Assembly (NCBI RefSeq): GCF_021130785.1
Contig: NC_060212.1
Span: forward strand, 146,283,501-146,347,500
Direction: 5' to 3'
DNA: 64,000 nucleotides
Source: Homalodisca vitripennis
Taxonomy: Eukaryota > Arthropoda > Insecta > Hemiptera > Cicadellidae
Made by a program: the position numbers and the translations under genes. Positions within the stretch are counted from its first letter, which is position 1; every line of letters starts with the position of its first letter. Under the pieces are notes generated by a model. The model was not told where the DNA came from. It saw only the letters and a program-made list of their open reading frames with translations, and did not search any database. Shown here piece by piece: positions 10,965 to 23,700 of the stretch.

Positions 10965-12396
10965 CTTCCACTTCTTGGTTAACGTCACCATGTTTGGGCA
11001 GAAACATTCCAGTCATAACCAGACCGTTTTTAAGGATGATAATTTTTTTAAAGATGATTGATTTTATATTACATCGAGGGAAAAATAAATTTCACTATTG
11101 TTTTCGAATATAACCTTTCGTCTTGACAACCGCAGAGTTAAAACTTTATTCACAAAGCCACTCTGATGGTGAGAAATTAACTGTTGACAAATGTTACCGA
11201 TTTTCACCCCAGTAAAACTTTAGCGTTGTTGTAGCTCGATAATTAGCTTGTTAACAAAAAGTTAGTTAAAAAGCCGGTAAGTCCCGGGCTTGTAACGATT
11301 ACAGGAGACAAGTCGTGTCCTTAATAAGATCATGCACAAGAAGTTGACAATGACAGCAACAGCCGTGCCAAGGATGAGGATAATTAGTTTCCGCTTAGGT
11401 GTTCTCATTAATAATATAGCGGTGAACTGTCAAAGTTTTAATCGACAAATGCGTTAATCTTTTTTTACATAGAACAAAGCGTAATGAAATTTAAAAATAC
11501 AAAAACAATGTTCACGTTACTAACTAATGCACTACGCTAATTTTTAGGCTACAATATTAAGAGGCGGATGTACTGAAGGCCATGTTTATTTTAGCACCAT
11601 AAGAACAATGTTAAAGTTCACTTTAACGACCCTATTTTTAGTCGTAGAAATGTGGCAGACAGGTCATTTTAAAGATATACTTACTTTGCATCCAAGCCCT
11701 TTTTAGTTATTCGGTATTTTTATGGGTTATTAAGGAAAAATCACAAGCTTAGAAAGTACTTTATCGCAACTTTTTAACACAAAGTATACACTTTCCAAAC
11801 AAAACTTAAGTGTTCCTTAAAAAAAAGAAAGAAGAAGGCTGATCCCCTTACTTTGGCCATCCTCATTGGCTACTGGTCTGTGCGAGAATCTTATCAAACA
11901 CGGTACAGTACAAGGTCGACGGTACTCATAAAAAGTGGCACGGTAACGTACAGGATTTGAACCGGTTTTCTTACGTATTAATTACGTCTTTAATGATGGT
12001 ACGCCGTTTCCCATAACACTAGGGCGTGAGGTAACATTGTTCTTACGGTGGAAAACTCTATTCATTTCACTACTGCCAGCTCTCAGGTAGTTTTCAAAGT
12101 TATACTTTTTTAGTATGCATAATAAACTTATATAAGTTTTAATGTAACACTAATATGGTATATTGTAGTGTCAGTTGTATTTTTGAAAACTTCGAAATTT
12201 ATGTAAATTAGTACTTGGAAAGAATTTCCGCAATACTATTACTTTGGTATAGTATTACAGTGCTATACAAAACCAAGCAGCCCTTAGAATTATTAGTAGA
12301 ATATATAATTAAATTAATAAAATAATGCATTACATTTATATATAAGCGGAAATAGTCTAATTTAATTTTTCAATAAACATTGAATCCAAAACGTAC
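10965..12396. other. No gene seen
   Basis: AT-rich DNA. A short imperfect hairpin lies near 12240-12275 (CTTGGTATAG and its complement). No gene is supported. Confidence 0.5.
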
Positions 12397-12467
12397 TTGC
12401 TCCGCCGGGACTCGAACCCGGGTTACTCACTTGCCGGGCGAGTATGTTACCACTACACCACAGAGCC
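12397..12467 (-). tRNA. tRNA-like sequence, apparent anticodon GGC; pseudogene or SINE head
   Basis: The minus strand folds into a cloverleaf. It has a 7-bp acceptor with a mismatch at the first pair, a D-stem GTGT/ACAT, an anticodon stem CTCGC/GTGAG with loop CCGGCAA, and a perfect T-stem CCGGG/CCCGG with loop TTCGAGT. The A- and B-box promoters are good, and a TTTT run 5-8 bases downstream could end pol III transcription. The loop places GGC as anticodon and C instead of U at position 33. Alanine GGC is essentially unused in eukaryotic tRNA sets. A tRNA-derived SINE head or pseudogene is therefore likelier than a working tRNA-Ala. The sequence resembles tRNA-Gly, with changes in the loop. 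Confidence 0.6.
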
Positions 12468-12612
12468 CTTACTTTATACGGTTTAATAATTTTGTATTTC
12501 ATTATTTCTGTCACACGCGTGTTTCAATGAGCAAACCAACATAAAATGATCGGAAGGCCAAATACCCGTCAAATGACGTTTTGCAACAAAGTGATGTCTC
12601 TCAACTGTTACA

Positions 12613-14003
12613 CGTTTTGACGCTCCCGGCCTGTACAAGCGTATCTTTAAAGTGGTCGTGCTCGCTTATGCGCTGATGGATTTTGTTGAAAAAAGTTCCG
12701 TCGGACTTGTTATAAAAGTTGGGTTCTTGTGAAAGTGTTATAACTTATGCAAAACAGCTGATGCCTATCAAAAGACAAAATGTTTTCTGCTCCCGGCTTT
12801 TGCTAGCGTACCTTTAAAGTGGTCGTGCTTGCTTTTTTTTTGTTGAAAAAAGTTCCGTCGGAATTATTATAAAAGTTGGGTTCTTGTGAAAGTTTTTATA
12901 ACTTATGCAAAACAGCTGATGCCTATCAAAAGATAAAATGTTTGCTGCTCTCGGCTTTTGCAAGTGTACCTTTAAAGTGGTCGTGCTCGCTTATGCGTTG
13001 ATGGATTTTGTTGAAAAAAGTTCCGTCGGACTTGTTATCAAAGTTGGGTTTTTGTGAAAGTGTTATAACTTATGCAAAACAGCTGATGCCTATCAAAAGA
13101 CAAAATGTTTGCTGCTCTCGGCTTTTGCAAGTGTACCTTTAAAGTGGTCGTGCTCGCTTATGCGTTTTTTTTGTTGAAAAAAGTTCCGTCGGACTTGTTA
13201 TAAAAGTTGGGTTTTTGTGAAAGTTTTATAACTTATGCAAAACAGCTGATGCCTATCAAAAGACAAAATGTTTGCTGCTCTCGGCTTTTGCAAGTGTACC
13301 TTTAAAGTGGTCGTGCTCGCTTATGCGTTGACGGATTTTGTTGAAAAAAGTTCCGTCGGACTTGTTATAAAAGTTGGGTTTTTGTGAAAGTATTATAACT
13401 TATGCAAAACAGCTGATGCCTATCAAAAGACAAAATGTTTGCTGCTCTCGGCTTTTGCAAGTGTACCTTTAAAGTGGTCGTGCTCGCTTATGCGTTGACG
13501 GATTTTGTTGAAAAAAGTTCCGTCGGACTTGTTATAAAAGTTGGGTTTTTGTGAAAGTATTATAACTTATGCAAAACAGCTGATGCCTATCAAAAGACAA
13601 AATGTTTTGCAAGTGTACCTTTAAAGTGGTCGTGCTCGCTTATGCGTTGACGGATTTTGTTGAAAAAAGTTCCGTCGGACGTTGCAAAACAGCTGATGCC
13701 TATCAAAAGACAAAATGTTTGCTGCTCTCGGCTTTTGCAAGTGTACCTTTAAAGTGGTCGTGCTCGCTTATGCGTTGACGGACGTCGGACAAAAGCTGCT
13801 CTCGGCTTTTGCAAGTGTACCTTTAAATTGTTGACGGATGTTAGTCAAAAGACAAAATGTTTGGTTTTTGTGATTTTGTTGAAAAAAATATTATTATAAC
13901 TTATGCAAAACAGCTGATGCCTATCAAAAGACAAAATGTTTGCTGCTCTCGGCTTTTGCAAGTGTACCTTTAAAGTGGTCGCGCTCGCTTTTGCATTGAC
14001 GGA
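12613..14003. repeat. ~165-bp tandem array, nine to ten units
   Basis: The repeated block includes CCTTTAAAGTGGTCGTGCTC, the AAAAAAGTTCCGTCGGA string, and AAAACAGCTGATGCCTATCA. The first block recurs at about 12643, 12811, 12969, 13136, 13299, 13466, 13618, 13746, 13819 and 13967, giving spacings of 152-168 bases on the left and 73-148 on the right. Left units are near-identical. Between 13680 and 13900 the units are internally deleted and shuffled. No frame stays open across units, so it is non-coding. Confidence 0.95.
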
Positions 14004-15355
14004 AGTAACGTTAAAATTTTAATGAAACCCTATCAATAGTTGCTGTCTAATTGATTTGTTATAACTATACTGTTTATTGTTATTTTATTTTTAGAATGTT
14101 CAACAGACGCAGTTTTGTTAATATTAAAGAAAATAACACAATTATTATTTTACATTTTTCTTGTATCTTTTTAAACCTATGTGCCAAATTTGGTTTCTTT
14201 AGCTTAACTAGTTTTAGAGATAATAATATTTTTATAACAAATACAAAATGGCGGCTAGCGGCTTTACGAAACATTTCTCGGCGTATGTTTGTATGACAGT
14301 ATTTGTTTGAAATAACGAGTACTGTCAGCCACAGATTTTTGTGACACCCTTTTGTGAACACCCTGTATATAGGCCTACTCGTGAACAAATTGCACCATTT
14401 AATATTATGTATGGATAATAAGAAAGATTGCTCGTGCATAATAAAAACCCATATAAGTGATAACAGCTCATTGCTGAAATGATGTCCGGTAAACGAAGTG
14501 GCTATATACGCACGAAGGCCAAATGACTCATGCATCCTGTGAGTATCCTTGCCCCTTTATTGTGCATGTCATCCTGTGCTCATTCATTATAGGTTGGTCG
14601 ATTCCATATAAACTGTTTTTGTGCTGCCAACAATTGAGTTCACTTTAGTTTCTCTTGAATCATGTTGGAAATGTCATAGGAATATTTCAATTGGTAGCGA
14701 TTTCTTGCTACCTAAGGTGTTAACATTAATTATTATAGGAATCGTTGATAAACAATGTACAAAGTGTTCAGAAAATGTTTGGCAATAGAAAATGTAAGAT
14801 GAAATCAATTGTACCCATAATAATGAGCGAGATGATTAATTTCAATATAAGAAACAGGGTTTTCCATATCTTTTTTAATTAATAGCTTGAGAGTCACTTG
14901 CGTTGCGGTAATAAAACTTGGAGACTGTAGTGATTGTGATTGTGTATTGTGATTCACCTTTGGATTCATCAGGATTGTTGTGTTACGTAATTTATTCTTG
15001 CCCGATTGACCCTAAATACTTTTGATACGCGTTTTTGATAACTAAATATAAAAAAATTTACCGTTTCAAATTAAGATCGTTTTTGGAGCGATCATGTGTA
15101 CAATAAAAAAAAACTTTTTTAGTATTTAGGACACGTAATCATACGAACTATTTTATACAAATAAATTTTTAGTTTTCTTAATTTTGTTGGTGCTCTAAAA
15201 TTATAAAAGTTTTAATATTTGCGTTGTATCTCCATCATGAATACATACATCATCGTGTATATACTCCGCACTCAAGCGTTTTGTGTGTGGATACTTTATG
15301 TCGTGATAAAAGTAATTGCTCAGTGGAAAATTGTGAGATTCATAACTTGTAGAGA
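14004..15355. other. No host gene seen; transposon-like scrap
   Basis: ACACCCTGTATA at 14359-14370 is a string often seen at the ends of insect dispersed elements, which suggests an element remnant around 14.0-14.5 kb. The 151-codon minus frame (14080-14535) across it has no recognisable domain and is low in complexity. Confidence 0.35.
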
Positions 15356-15565
15356 CCGCCCTACATTCGCCACACAGAGACTGTTTGTTGTCGGATACAT
15401 GATACAAGCCGGCCACCGACCGCGACCTACCCAAGGTCTCGTACACACGTGCTACCGCTCACCGAGCGCCGCGCCGCCGCCCAGTCTCCCATTGCGTCAC
15501 ATTAGCCGTTGCTGTCGCTTCTTAACGAGACAATTAGCAGACAACTGTAAGATTCCAGTGCAATT
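15355..15565. promoter_or_regulatory. CpG-rich patch, possible promoter or 5' exon
   Basis: A ~200-bp GC- and CpG-rich patch (for example GAGCGCCGCGCCGCCGCCC) sits in strongly AT-rich DNA. Patches like this recur in this window near 20.7, 24.4, 31.2, 35.5 and 53.3 kb. No TATA box or clear donor was found. Confidence 0.25.
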
Positions 15566-16320
15566 ATAATTAGATGGTCTTTGTAATGTTGCAGTGTATT
15601 TATTTGGCATTTGCACCTTTTTCCGAGTGAATTTTTCAGCCTGGATTGTGGCAAAAACATTCAAACTGGTGTGCTGTTTATTGTGTTGGCGGATACACTC
15701 AAGAAGGTTTTTTGTTTAAATTCACAGTTCAAATACGTTTATTTATTAACAGTTTTTATTTTATTTTATACATGATCCCATGTGCCTCACAAAGCACGGG
15801 CAGGATTCTAAAAAAAAACAAGCATTATTAATACACTTTTTTCATATGGCTACCATACAGTGCAATACTCCCAAGAAAAGCCTACAATTAAGTTACTTTT
15901 TATAACTAATAATGATAACATTAACAATTTATAATAAAAATAACAATATAGTCTATAATAACAATTTAAAGCCAGTAAATACAACATTTTAAAACAAATT
16001 GTTGTTATTAAATAACAACAATAACTAACAATAAACATCTAAATTCAACAATTAATATAAAAAATAACAACAAATAATAAATTTCTAAATTCAACAACAG
16101 GATAATAAAACTTTAAACAAAAAAATCCAGTAACAGAACTCAATAAATATAGTTAAATGTATAAAACTGTTCAACTGCAAAGCCATAATCAGGAATCACA
16201 TCATGGAGCATTTCATTATATTCGTTACACTATGAAGTGTAAAGCAACAACATGATAGATTAACGCAGACAGTCTAATTGAATACAAGCGGGTATATGCA
16301 TATTATTATACTAGAGCAGG
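15566..16320. other. No gene seen
   Basis: Very AT-rich, with low-complexity AAC/AAT-rich sequence from ~15.9 to 16.1 kb. The small open frames there are products of that composition. Confidence 0.5.
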
Positions 16321-16594
16321 TCGCACCTAAATAGTCCGGTGGTGAATAGTGCGACTCTACACCTCGCGTCCAACACCGTTGCCAATTTTACGAGTAGGAA
16401 AAATTACTGAGCCATCTCATCATCTGTTGCAATAAACAAACAGAAGTTTTTGCGTTGAACAAATTAACGTATGTATTTTTTCGTTGGTCTGTTTTGAACA
16501 CTACATCAAGCAAGCTGTGACCGCTCGTAGCGAGTTGATCAGCAGCGATATGGCAACACTGGCTCAAATGGCATCGGACTAATTTTTTTGCGGG
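16321..16594. mobile_element. MITE copy 1
   Basis: This ~275-bp copy has terminal inverted repeats. The left end reads CGCACCTAAATAGTCCGGTG, and the right end (16571-16594) is its approximate complement ending TTTGCGGG. It shares ends and internal blocks (AACACCGTTGCCA, TCATCATCTGTTG, ATGGCAACAC) with 18539-18843. It has no coding capacity. Target-site duplications are not clear, and similarity may extend ~15 bases outside the ends given. Confidence 0.75.
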
Positions 16595-18538
16595 CTACTG
16601 TAGTAACATGCACTCAGCTGTGTAAATTGGACCATCTGTCTGCCACATTTTAACCCATTCCTAAATTTACTAATTCTAATCGTAAGCTACTCTATGATCT
16701 ATTAAGTATAGTGCAAGTGTTGAAATAGGATTCCCGCCTTATTGCAAATTTTAATAAGTTATAAATTGAATCATATGTGGAAACCATAACTTGACAACCA
16801 CTTTAGGGGCTTCTTAGACATTATTTTGAATTAAACAATTTCAAAACTCTTGTGCATTATTAACTTATTTCAAGATGACGCCCACACTAGAAGTCTACCG
16901 ACTGTGCTATATAAGGAATATTTTTATTGAGATCAAATGGAGATCGAGCAGCGACTGAATAGATGTTTACTGTTACGTACGATTTAATACATTGTTCAGT
17001 AAGAGGGTCAAACGGAATTGGGTCACCGGCTTCTATACAACTGGGACATTTTTTGTATTTTTCAAAGAATCTCATTCCGATGTATTTCAGTAAAAGCTAT
17101 TGAAGAAGCTACATGGCATTACAACTTTGTCTGCCCTTTTATTGGACATCGCTATTTATATTTATATTGAATAGCGCTTCCACTAGTCGTTATATTGATT
17201 GAACATACTTTTATAGTAGTTTCATGGAAGGAGAAGCTCTTCTTATTGGAAAAACTATTTTCTATTATTTCAAAACTATCCACACATGTCACAACTATCC
17301 AATAATTTAATTTTTTTCACACGAGGCCTTTCGACATCAAAGATGGATGCAATCGTCAGATGTGAATCTATAAATTGTGAAACACACTCATATAATGGTG
17401 ATGATATTTTTTCATATGCCGTGGTCGATTGTTCGAATATTTTCTTGATTATGGAAGTTTATGTATATGGAGAATCACTTTGGATACGATCCATTGTAGA
17501 TTAGGTTACGTTTTAGCTTACATAGGCCTAATTAATTGTGAGTTAACAATAATATGCGATTAAAAGTGATTCGTTTAAAAGTGAACTTGTTTGTGTTTAT
17601 CAACTATTAATACGCCATCGTTTATTACGTTATAAGTGTGTTAACTGAAACCTGAGGTTTTCTCCACGTTGACCTAAAATAGTTTAATTTTTACTGATAT
17701 CGTTGGAGCTATTGAATAAAATATCATAAAACATTGGAGAGAATTTTGAGAGATAGCATAAAAACAGTTTCACTCTACAATTTTAGGGTCCCATCTTTAA
17801 ACTTAAAAAGAAAATCGATTAAGAGATTGGAATGTATTTCCAGTATCTAGTAGATTGTTTGGAATATAATTAAAAAATAATATGCTCATTGTGTCCCTGT
17901 TTTTTCAAAATGAAATTGCGTGCGAAGCCGCGGGTTACTACTACTATTAATAAAACTATAAATAAATTCTATTTGGATATCTACAGTGTACAAAGCTATG
18001 TTTTTTTAAGTAACTGGTACGTACTTGTTTTAGTAAAGGATATACAATTGTATATACCGGCTACAATTGTATTAGTTTATAATTCCACGTATGTGGATCG
18101 CATTGTGGCAATATTTATTAGTGGTTAATTCTTTTCAGTTTAATTTTTACTTTTGTGTGTAAAATCATTTGAAATTATTGCTGCTTATCGCCATATGATA
18201 CAGAGTTCGAATCCTGGTTTAGTATGGTATGGTATTTTCAATAACTAACAAAAATTAAATCGAGCCTAGCCTAGTAAGTAAAGTGATAAACGGTCAGAAA
18301 TCCAAGCATCAGAACATAAAAAATAATGAGAATTGTTAGCATTCTCAGTCCCAAAAGATGAAATGGAATAACTAGGAATACACAGTAGTGACTCCGAAAC
18401 GAAAAAAATATCAGTGTTTATCTTTTCCTCTTGGAACCACAGGTGTGAAAAGCGTGAGTTTGCTTGCTCTGGTGTGTTAAATTCAAATCACAATTCCCAA
18501 ACTAATTGAATTACCGTTGTGTTATGTGATTAGTGCTG
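16595..18538. other. No gene seen
   Basis: AT-rich spacer between the two MITE copies. A B-box-like GTTCGAATCC at 18205-18214 may be a SINE scrap, but no cloverleaf can be drawn. Confidence 0.45.
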
Positions 18539-18843
18539 ACCGCACAAAAATAGTCCGATGGCAATTAGTACGTTTGCATCTCCCCTCTACACCCCCTGCC
18601 CAACACCGTTGCCAGTTTTACATGATCCGCCTCATCATCTGTTGTAATAGACAAATGTCATCATCAGCTGTTGCCCTAAACATATATAGGTAGGTACATT
18701 TGGTTTCATTCATCTTATTTTCAGACATGTCAATTCAGGAGGCAGTGTGTAAAGTATTGCGACGTCATATCGGGAACGGCTCGGGGTCAGTGGCGTGTTA
18801 TGGCAACACCGCCACAAATGTCATCGGACTATTTTCGTGCGGG
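18539..18843. mobile_element. MITE copy 2
   Basis: This is the better-preserved copy. The left end CCGCACAAAAATAGTCCGAT and the right end ATCGGACTATTTTCGTGCGG are inverted repeats with one mismatch over 20 bases. It is ~305 bp long and internally homologous to copy 1, with an extra TCATCAGCTGTTG block. The open frame starting inside it at 18800 runs out of the element and has no known motif. Confidence 0.82.
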
Positions 18844-20560
18844 TTACAGTAGTATTGTTAGCAGTGCACAAATGAAGCGTAGGAGAGAAACTGTATTTCC
18901 ACAGTGCAGTCGAGTGGACGATTTGTTTATAATAAACAACCTTGACAACACCGGTCAGACAATGACAGTAAATAGGACAAGCTGGGGGTTATGTCCGCAC
19001 AACCGACCCAGATACGAAAGGATTATATTACGTACGTAATTATGTGTGTCATCTTGAGTTCTATTCTCAGACATATTATGGTATTCTCTTATAGAAAACC
19101 CCTCAATAACTCGTTTTAGGTTTTAGTACTTTTAAGGTGTAATAATTTTTAAATGCTACGGATGTTTTATACAACAAATACATGACCGTCATATTCCAAA
19201 TACATTTACTCCTTTCCTACTACTTATTTACTTCAAAATATGCATCCTGAGGAAAATATAAAGGAAATTTTTTCTCAAATAACGATGTAATAGAATCTAG
19301 ATATCAAAGGAAGACTGCTTGGATCTGGAGGAGGATGAACTGGTACTCAGTATAAAGGGCAATATTTGTTTGCGATGATGAGGAATAAGGATTCGACGTA
19401 GTGAAGGGAGGAGGTTTATTACATAGTTTTCATTTGTAATTTATATAAAGGTGAATCTATTTTGTTTTTTTTTTTGTTTTTAAAAGCTATTTAAATCGCA
19501 GTCGTTTAAGGCAACTAACTTTTTTTGAAGACAACAAATAATTTTGACCCCTTCATAGGGAGTTGCAAGTTTATGAAATGTAGATAACGTATTAGCTTAG
19601 CCAGAATAACACTGAAGTTGTAATATGTGCATAAGATATAGCTCCAGAGCGGCGTGATTTTTAAAAGTAATTTATTATTTACGAAAATGTCATTTTTATG
19701 GGATATAATTTAAGAAAATTGCGTATTATTTTATACATTTGTAAGGAAATTATTTTTTTTTTTTATATATATAAAAAAAAATACAATTACCGCCAGTTAT
19801 CCATAAAGCATACCGGTACTGTACAAGTGTTGTATCCTTATCGAGTTTTCGTTTGCCATATAGGATTCGTTCAATTCCTTGGGTAATTATAAACTTTTTA
19901 AAATTTTCCTTCTACAGAAAATATTTCTTGGATTGAAGTCACTAGAAATTGTTTAAAAATATAAAAACAATATTCGAACAAAAATTGGTTGCACCATATG
20001 GGAGATTTAAGTACCTTGTGTACAATGTTAAAGTTAAAAATACAGTAGCCAGAAACCCCACTTGAACTAATTTATATTTTGAGTGTTTAATATTAAAAAT
20101 TCAGTACTATATTTTTATGAATCGCGTTTTAAAAATGTTATACAGTTTATAAATGTACAACAGTGGAACAAGTGACCCCCAACTTTGTCAGGCTTTGACA
20201 AACTCAGTTTGTCCAGTTATGGCTGTTATCTCATGAGGATCTTCAAAATGGTGTACAACAATATGGCGGTCACAGTTCTGAAAGCGTTATTTATTTTCCT
20301 GTCAGATATCACCGAGGACCATACTTCCACTGAAGATATAAATTGATGGCATGAATGTAAATTACTTATGTTCTGTAATGACTCTAGAAAGTGAACCATT
20401 CCAAAAGCGTTACCAAACCGTTACGGGATTGGTTGCCATACAATCGATTCTATTTGTACAAAACCAGTTTTGACAGTAATCTTTAAATCTGGGAAGGCTT
20501 ACAGGGCAGACATGTACTTGTAAACGATGGCGATTCCCTGTCGGACACGGTGCAGGCTAA
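18844..20560. other. No gene seen
   Basis: AT-rich DNA. Two small palindromes occur: a T-run/A-run with TATATATA between them at about 19757-19790, and GACAAACT-C-AGTTTGTC at 20197-20213. No gene is supported. Confidence 0.5.
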
Positions 20561-20900
20561 AATTCCCTCTCTCTCTCTCCCTCTCTTTCTCCCTCACTCT
20601 CACTCACTGCACATAGTGAACATTTTAGACCGTTAAACAAATCAACGTAACTGGAGGAGATGACGCGGTAACATTGTAGTAGCGAGAACGAGAGTTATCC
20701 TCCCACTGGTAGGTAGCGGACTGTGACGTGCCCGGGGGCTGTGGACTGCAGCGTGCAGCTGTCCCTCACCTGTCTCGGTCTTGCTCTGTTACCCTAAATA
20801 ACTTGCTTCTGGACGCGTTGCTCGCCGCTAGCTAGGCGTAGAGTGGAGACGACACCGAGTGCCGCTCGTGTGGCTGCTTCCGTTCTAGACTGTAATAGGT
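20561..20900 (+). promoter_or_regulatory. CT microsatellite followed by GC-rich exon-like patch
   Basis: A CT-rich tract (about 20568-20608) ends in CACATAG, resembling a polypyrimidine tract and splice acceptor. It is followed by a CpG-rich patch (about 20700-20890) that ends near TAATAG|GTGATAT, a weak donor. This could be an untranslated exon or a promoter, but no start codon or open frame supports a coding role. Confidence 0.25.
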
Positions 20901-21122
20901 GATATGAATAAACACACAAGCAAATGCGTATTTAAAAAACATCAGTTTTCGCGTAAGTCTTTATCACCACCATTCGATGTTCTCGGTGGAAATTAAGACG
21001 CAGTCGAATTCATAAACATTTAGCATTGTCTCTGGTAAATTATCGTAACAAATAAGTTAATTTTAAAGTTACATCTCTGAGGAGTTAAACTGCGTGAGAG
21101 ACAATTTTGAGTAATAGAAAAG

Positions 21123-21557
21123 TTGAAAGGTCCTAGGGCTTATTGATTTTCGAAATAAACAAATAACATGTAATCCTTTTGGGTAAATGTTGAAGCTTCT
21201 CTTTTTCTTGCATTCTTTGGAAATTGTTGGAAAGTCATGATAAAGTCAAACTATAATTTATAATTACCTGATTTTCTCAGAAATCAGCATCATTTCAAAG
21301 GAATTTTGAAGGAAAGGCGTTAATGTTCTATTGGTTAAGCTGGCCAACAGGTCCACACTGAAAGGTCTCGGGCTTATTGTTTTGCGAAATAAATAAAATG
21401 TAATCCTTTTGGTAAATTGTGAAGCTTCTCTTTTGTCATGATAAAGTCAATACTTTAATTACACGATTTTCTCCGAAATCAGAATTATTTAAAAGAAATT
21501 TTGAGGTAAAAGCGTTAATGTTCTTTTGGTTTAGCTGGTAGACAAATCCACACTGTA
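21123..21557 (+). repeat. Diverged tandem duplication (~230 + ~200 bp)
   Basis: Segment 21129-21361 is repeated directly at 21362-21557. Blocks in common, in order, are GGGCTTATTG, ATGTAATCCTTTTGG, GAAGCTTCTCTTTT, CATGATAAAGTCAA and GCGTTAATGTTCT. The second copy has small deletions. It is non-coding. Confidence 0.85.
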
Positions 21558-23449
21558 ATCGCTTGCATCATCAGGTTGATCTTGCCAAAGGACTTGACCT
21601 CCAAGTAACCACCTCCCGCTTCGACCTCCAATAACACAAGGTTGAATTATTATTCCTTCTGAGCAAAACGTTCCTTTGATACTGACCTGAGACTCAACCA
21701 CCCTACAATAAACGTTACAAACGTTTCTTCTTCTACAATCTGAACCCAAACCTGAATCCCTTCTAATATTACGAAATTACCACGTTGTGGAGGACACAGA
21801 GGATTTAAATTAAATTTTGAGACTGAAGATGTTAAGATTTCCCACCAAAACGGAATCCTCTCAATACCATTCCAAAATCCAACAACATCATTCTTTTAGA
21901 GTTAGATATACCCTTTACCCTAAAACTAGCTTGTAGGTCAGTGACGTCTCCACTCTGAGTTTTCGGCTGCCACACAATTGGCCATAAAGTTAATAGTTTA
22001 TGATAGAACGTTACGTTAGGTCTTCGCCAACAGGAACCTCAGTTGGGGGCATATGTCCAAGGCAACACCGAGGAACCGAGAATCTGTCTCCGGACGTGTA
22101 CACCAACCCCGGTCTTTGTCCAGGGCCGATACCGACGTCACTCACTAATTAACCCTTTGTGGGGTCCAGGGCTCGCTAGCCGCGGCACTGCTCCGTGTAG
22201 TACACACAGTGAGGCAGGTCAGTACCCTGGCACTAGGCCTCGGGCCCCGTGTTTTGTGCCCCGGTGATAAATTACCGCATATTCACAGTTTAACTACCCC
22301 TATTGTCTGTCTGGAGCGGTGGCTGTCCCGACAAAGGATCTCCATCCAGTCCTGGCTGTACCTGGCGTGATTGGGGGTGACAAACGAAAACAATCAAGAT
22401 CTCCTTTGATTACGTGGAGATCAATAATTCATGGAAATATATTACGTATTTTCTATAAGAATATACTATCATGGAAAGTTTTTTGTCAGTTTTTCAAATC
22501 CGTACTTTGATCACAATTATTCTTCTAAAGGTATTATATATTATTCAAATTTTCGTGCTTGGTTTATTAATATTAACGTTTGACGTTTGTAATATAAACA
22601 CGTAAGTAAAACTCCGTATTGTTTACTGACAGGATTAAACAAGTAAAGTTTTTTTGTTTGAGCCAAGAAACATACATAGTGAGAAAGAATAGAATAAAAA
22701 CAGAAATTTTATGGAAATCAAAATATACATGTTCACTTGACCCTTTGGTCAACACACAGGCTTATCAAAAACCTCCTGTAAGCTGTAGAATATTTAATTG
22801 ATCAAGTGAGTTGTTAAATAAGATTTTAACTTGTTGAAGCTGCCAGTCGCTTAGCATATATGTGGCGAGAAAATGAGTCGATCCAAAGTGAAAAGTTTAG
22901 TTTTAAGCAGAGAGTCTATATTAATCCACCACAAGATCATTATTGTGTCTAGTGTGGCATAAGTGGTTTAGTATGAAAAAGTGGTTTTTGTCCCGTTGCC
23001 CTTGACCGCAGACGATCCTCAATGCTCTCTTCTGTCGGAAGAAATTCCTCGTAAATGAAGTACCCCGCAACTATAATATAAGGTACGTTTAATAATCGTG
23101 CACTGAGGCAGAAAATTCACATTTCGTTGATGCCTTTGTTCATATCAGAATGTGACATCTTAAGTACCGGTACACACTTAACAGTAGAAAAAAGATTTTT
23201 GTACTCCTCCGCTAGGTTATTGAAACTATTGCTATTCTAAATTTGGCATTTGACTTAAATATTATTTCAGAAAATAAAAAATCCCATAAAATTAATTTAT
23301 TTTTTATAATAGAAGTGTAAACATAGTCGGTGCCTACTATGTTTTCTTCAGCAGAAGTAGTAAATTGAACTCATTAAAACACACATTTAACGTCACACAA
23401 TAATGATGAGTATCGAAAGTTATTCGTTCCAAAGGTTGGCAAAGTTGAA
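21558..23449. other. No gene seen; GC-rich patch at ~22.05-22.28 kb
   Basis: The patch has an open + frame (22043-22267) but no recognisable motif. The rest is AT-rich without support for a gene. Confidence 0.4.
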
Positions 23450-23559
23450 CGTCTATTGATAACAATTAACCTTCGACCCGGCACCGGGGACCTGCTCCAT
23501 GATAAGCCGGTGCCAAGCGGTCTGTGTGCCAAATGCCACGTAGATGTGCCAAATACTTG

Positions 23560-23700
23560 GCAACTCTCCTTATTGGTTGTTTGCAAATACAGCGTCCGCG
23601 CCGACGCGCATACATCCAGTTGCCAGCTGTATAAATACAGTAAGCGCATTCTTTCGTAATCTGCCGTCAGTACGGGGCTATTTATAGGGCAATTACACGG
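23560..23700 (+). promoter_or_regulatory. TATA-containing promoter-like patch
   Basis: An inverted CCAAT (ATTGG, about 23573), TATAAATA at 23630-23637 and an arthropod initiator TCAGT with its A at 23669 lie in order in a locally GC-rich stretch. The TATA to initiator distance (~39) is longer than typical. No downstream exon could be assigned. Confidence 0.25.

Noticed and set aside
14080..14535. 151-codon minus-strand frame
   Set aside because: No domain; composition is that of AT-rich DNA, and it spans an element-like ACACCCTGTATA end.
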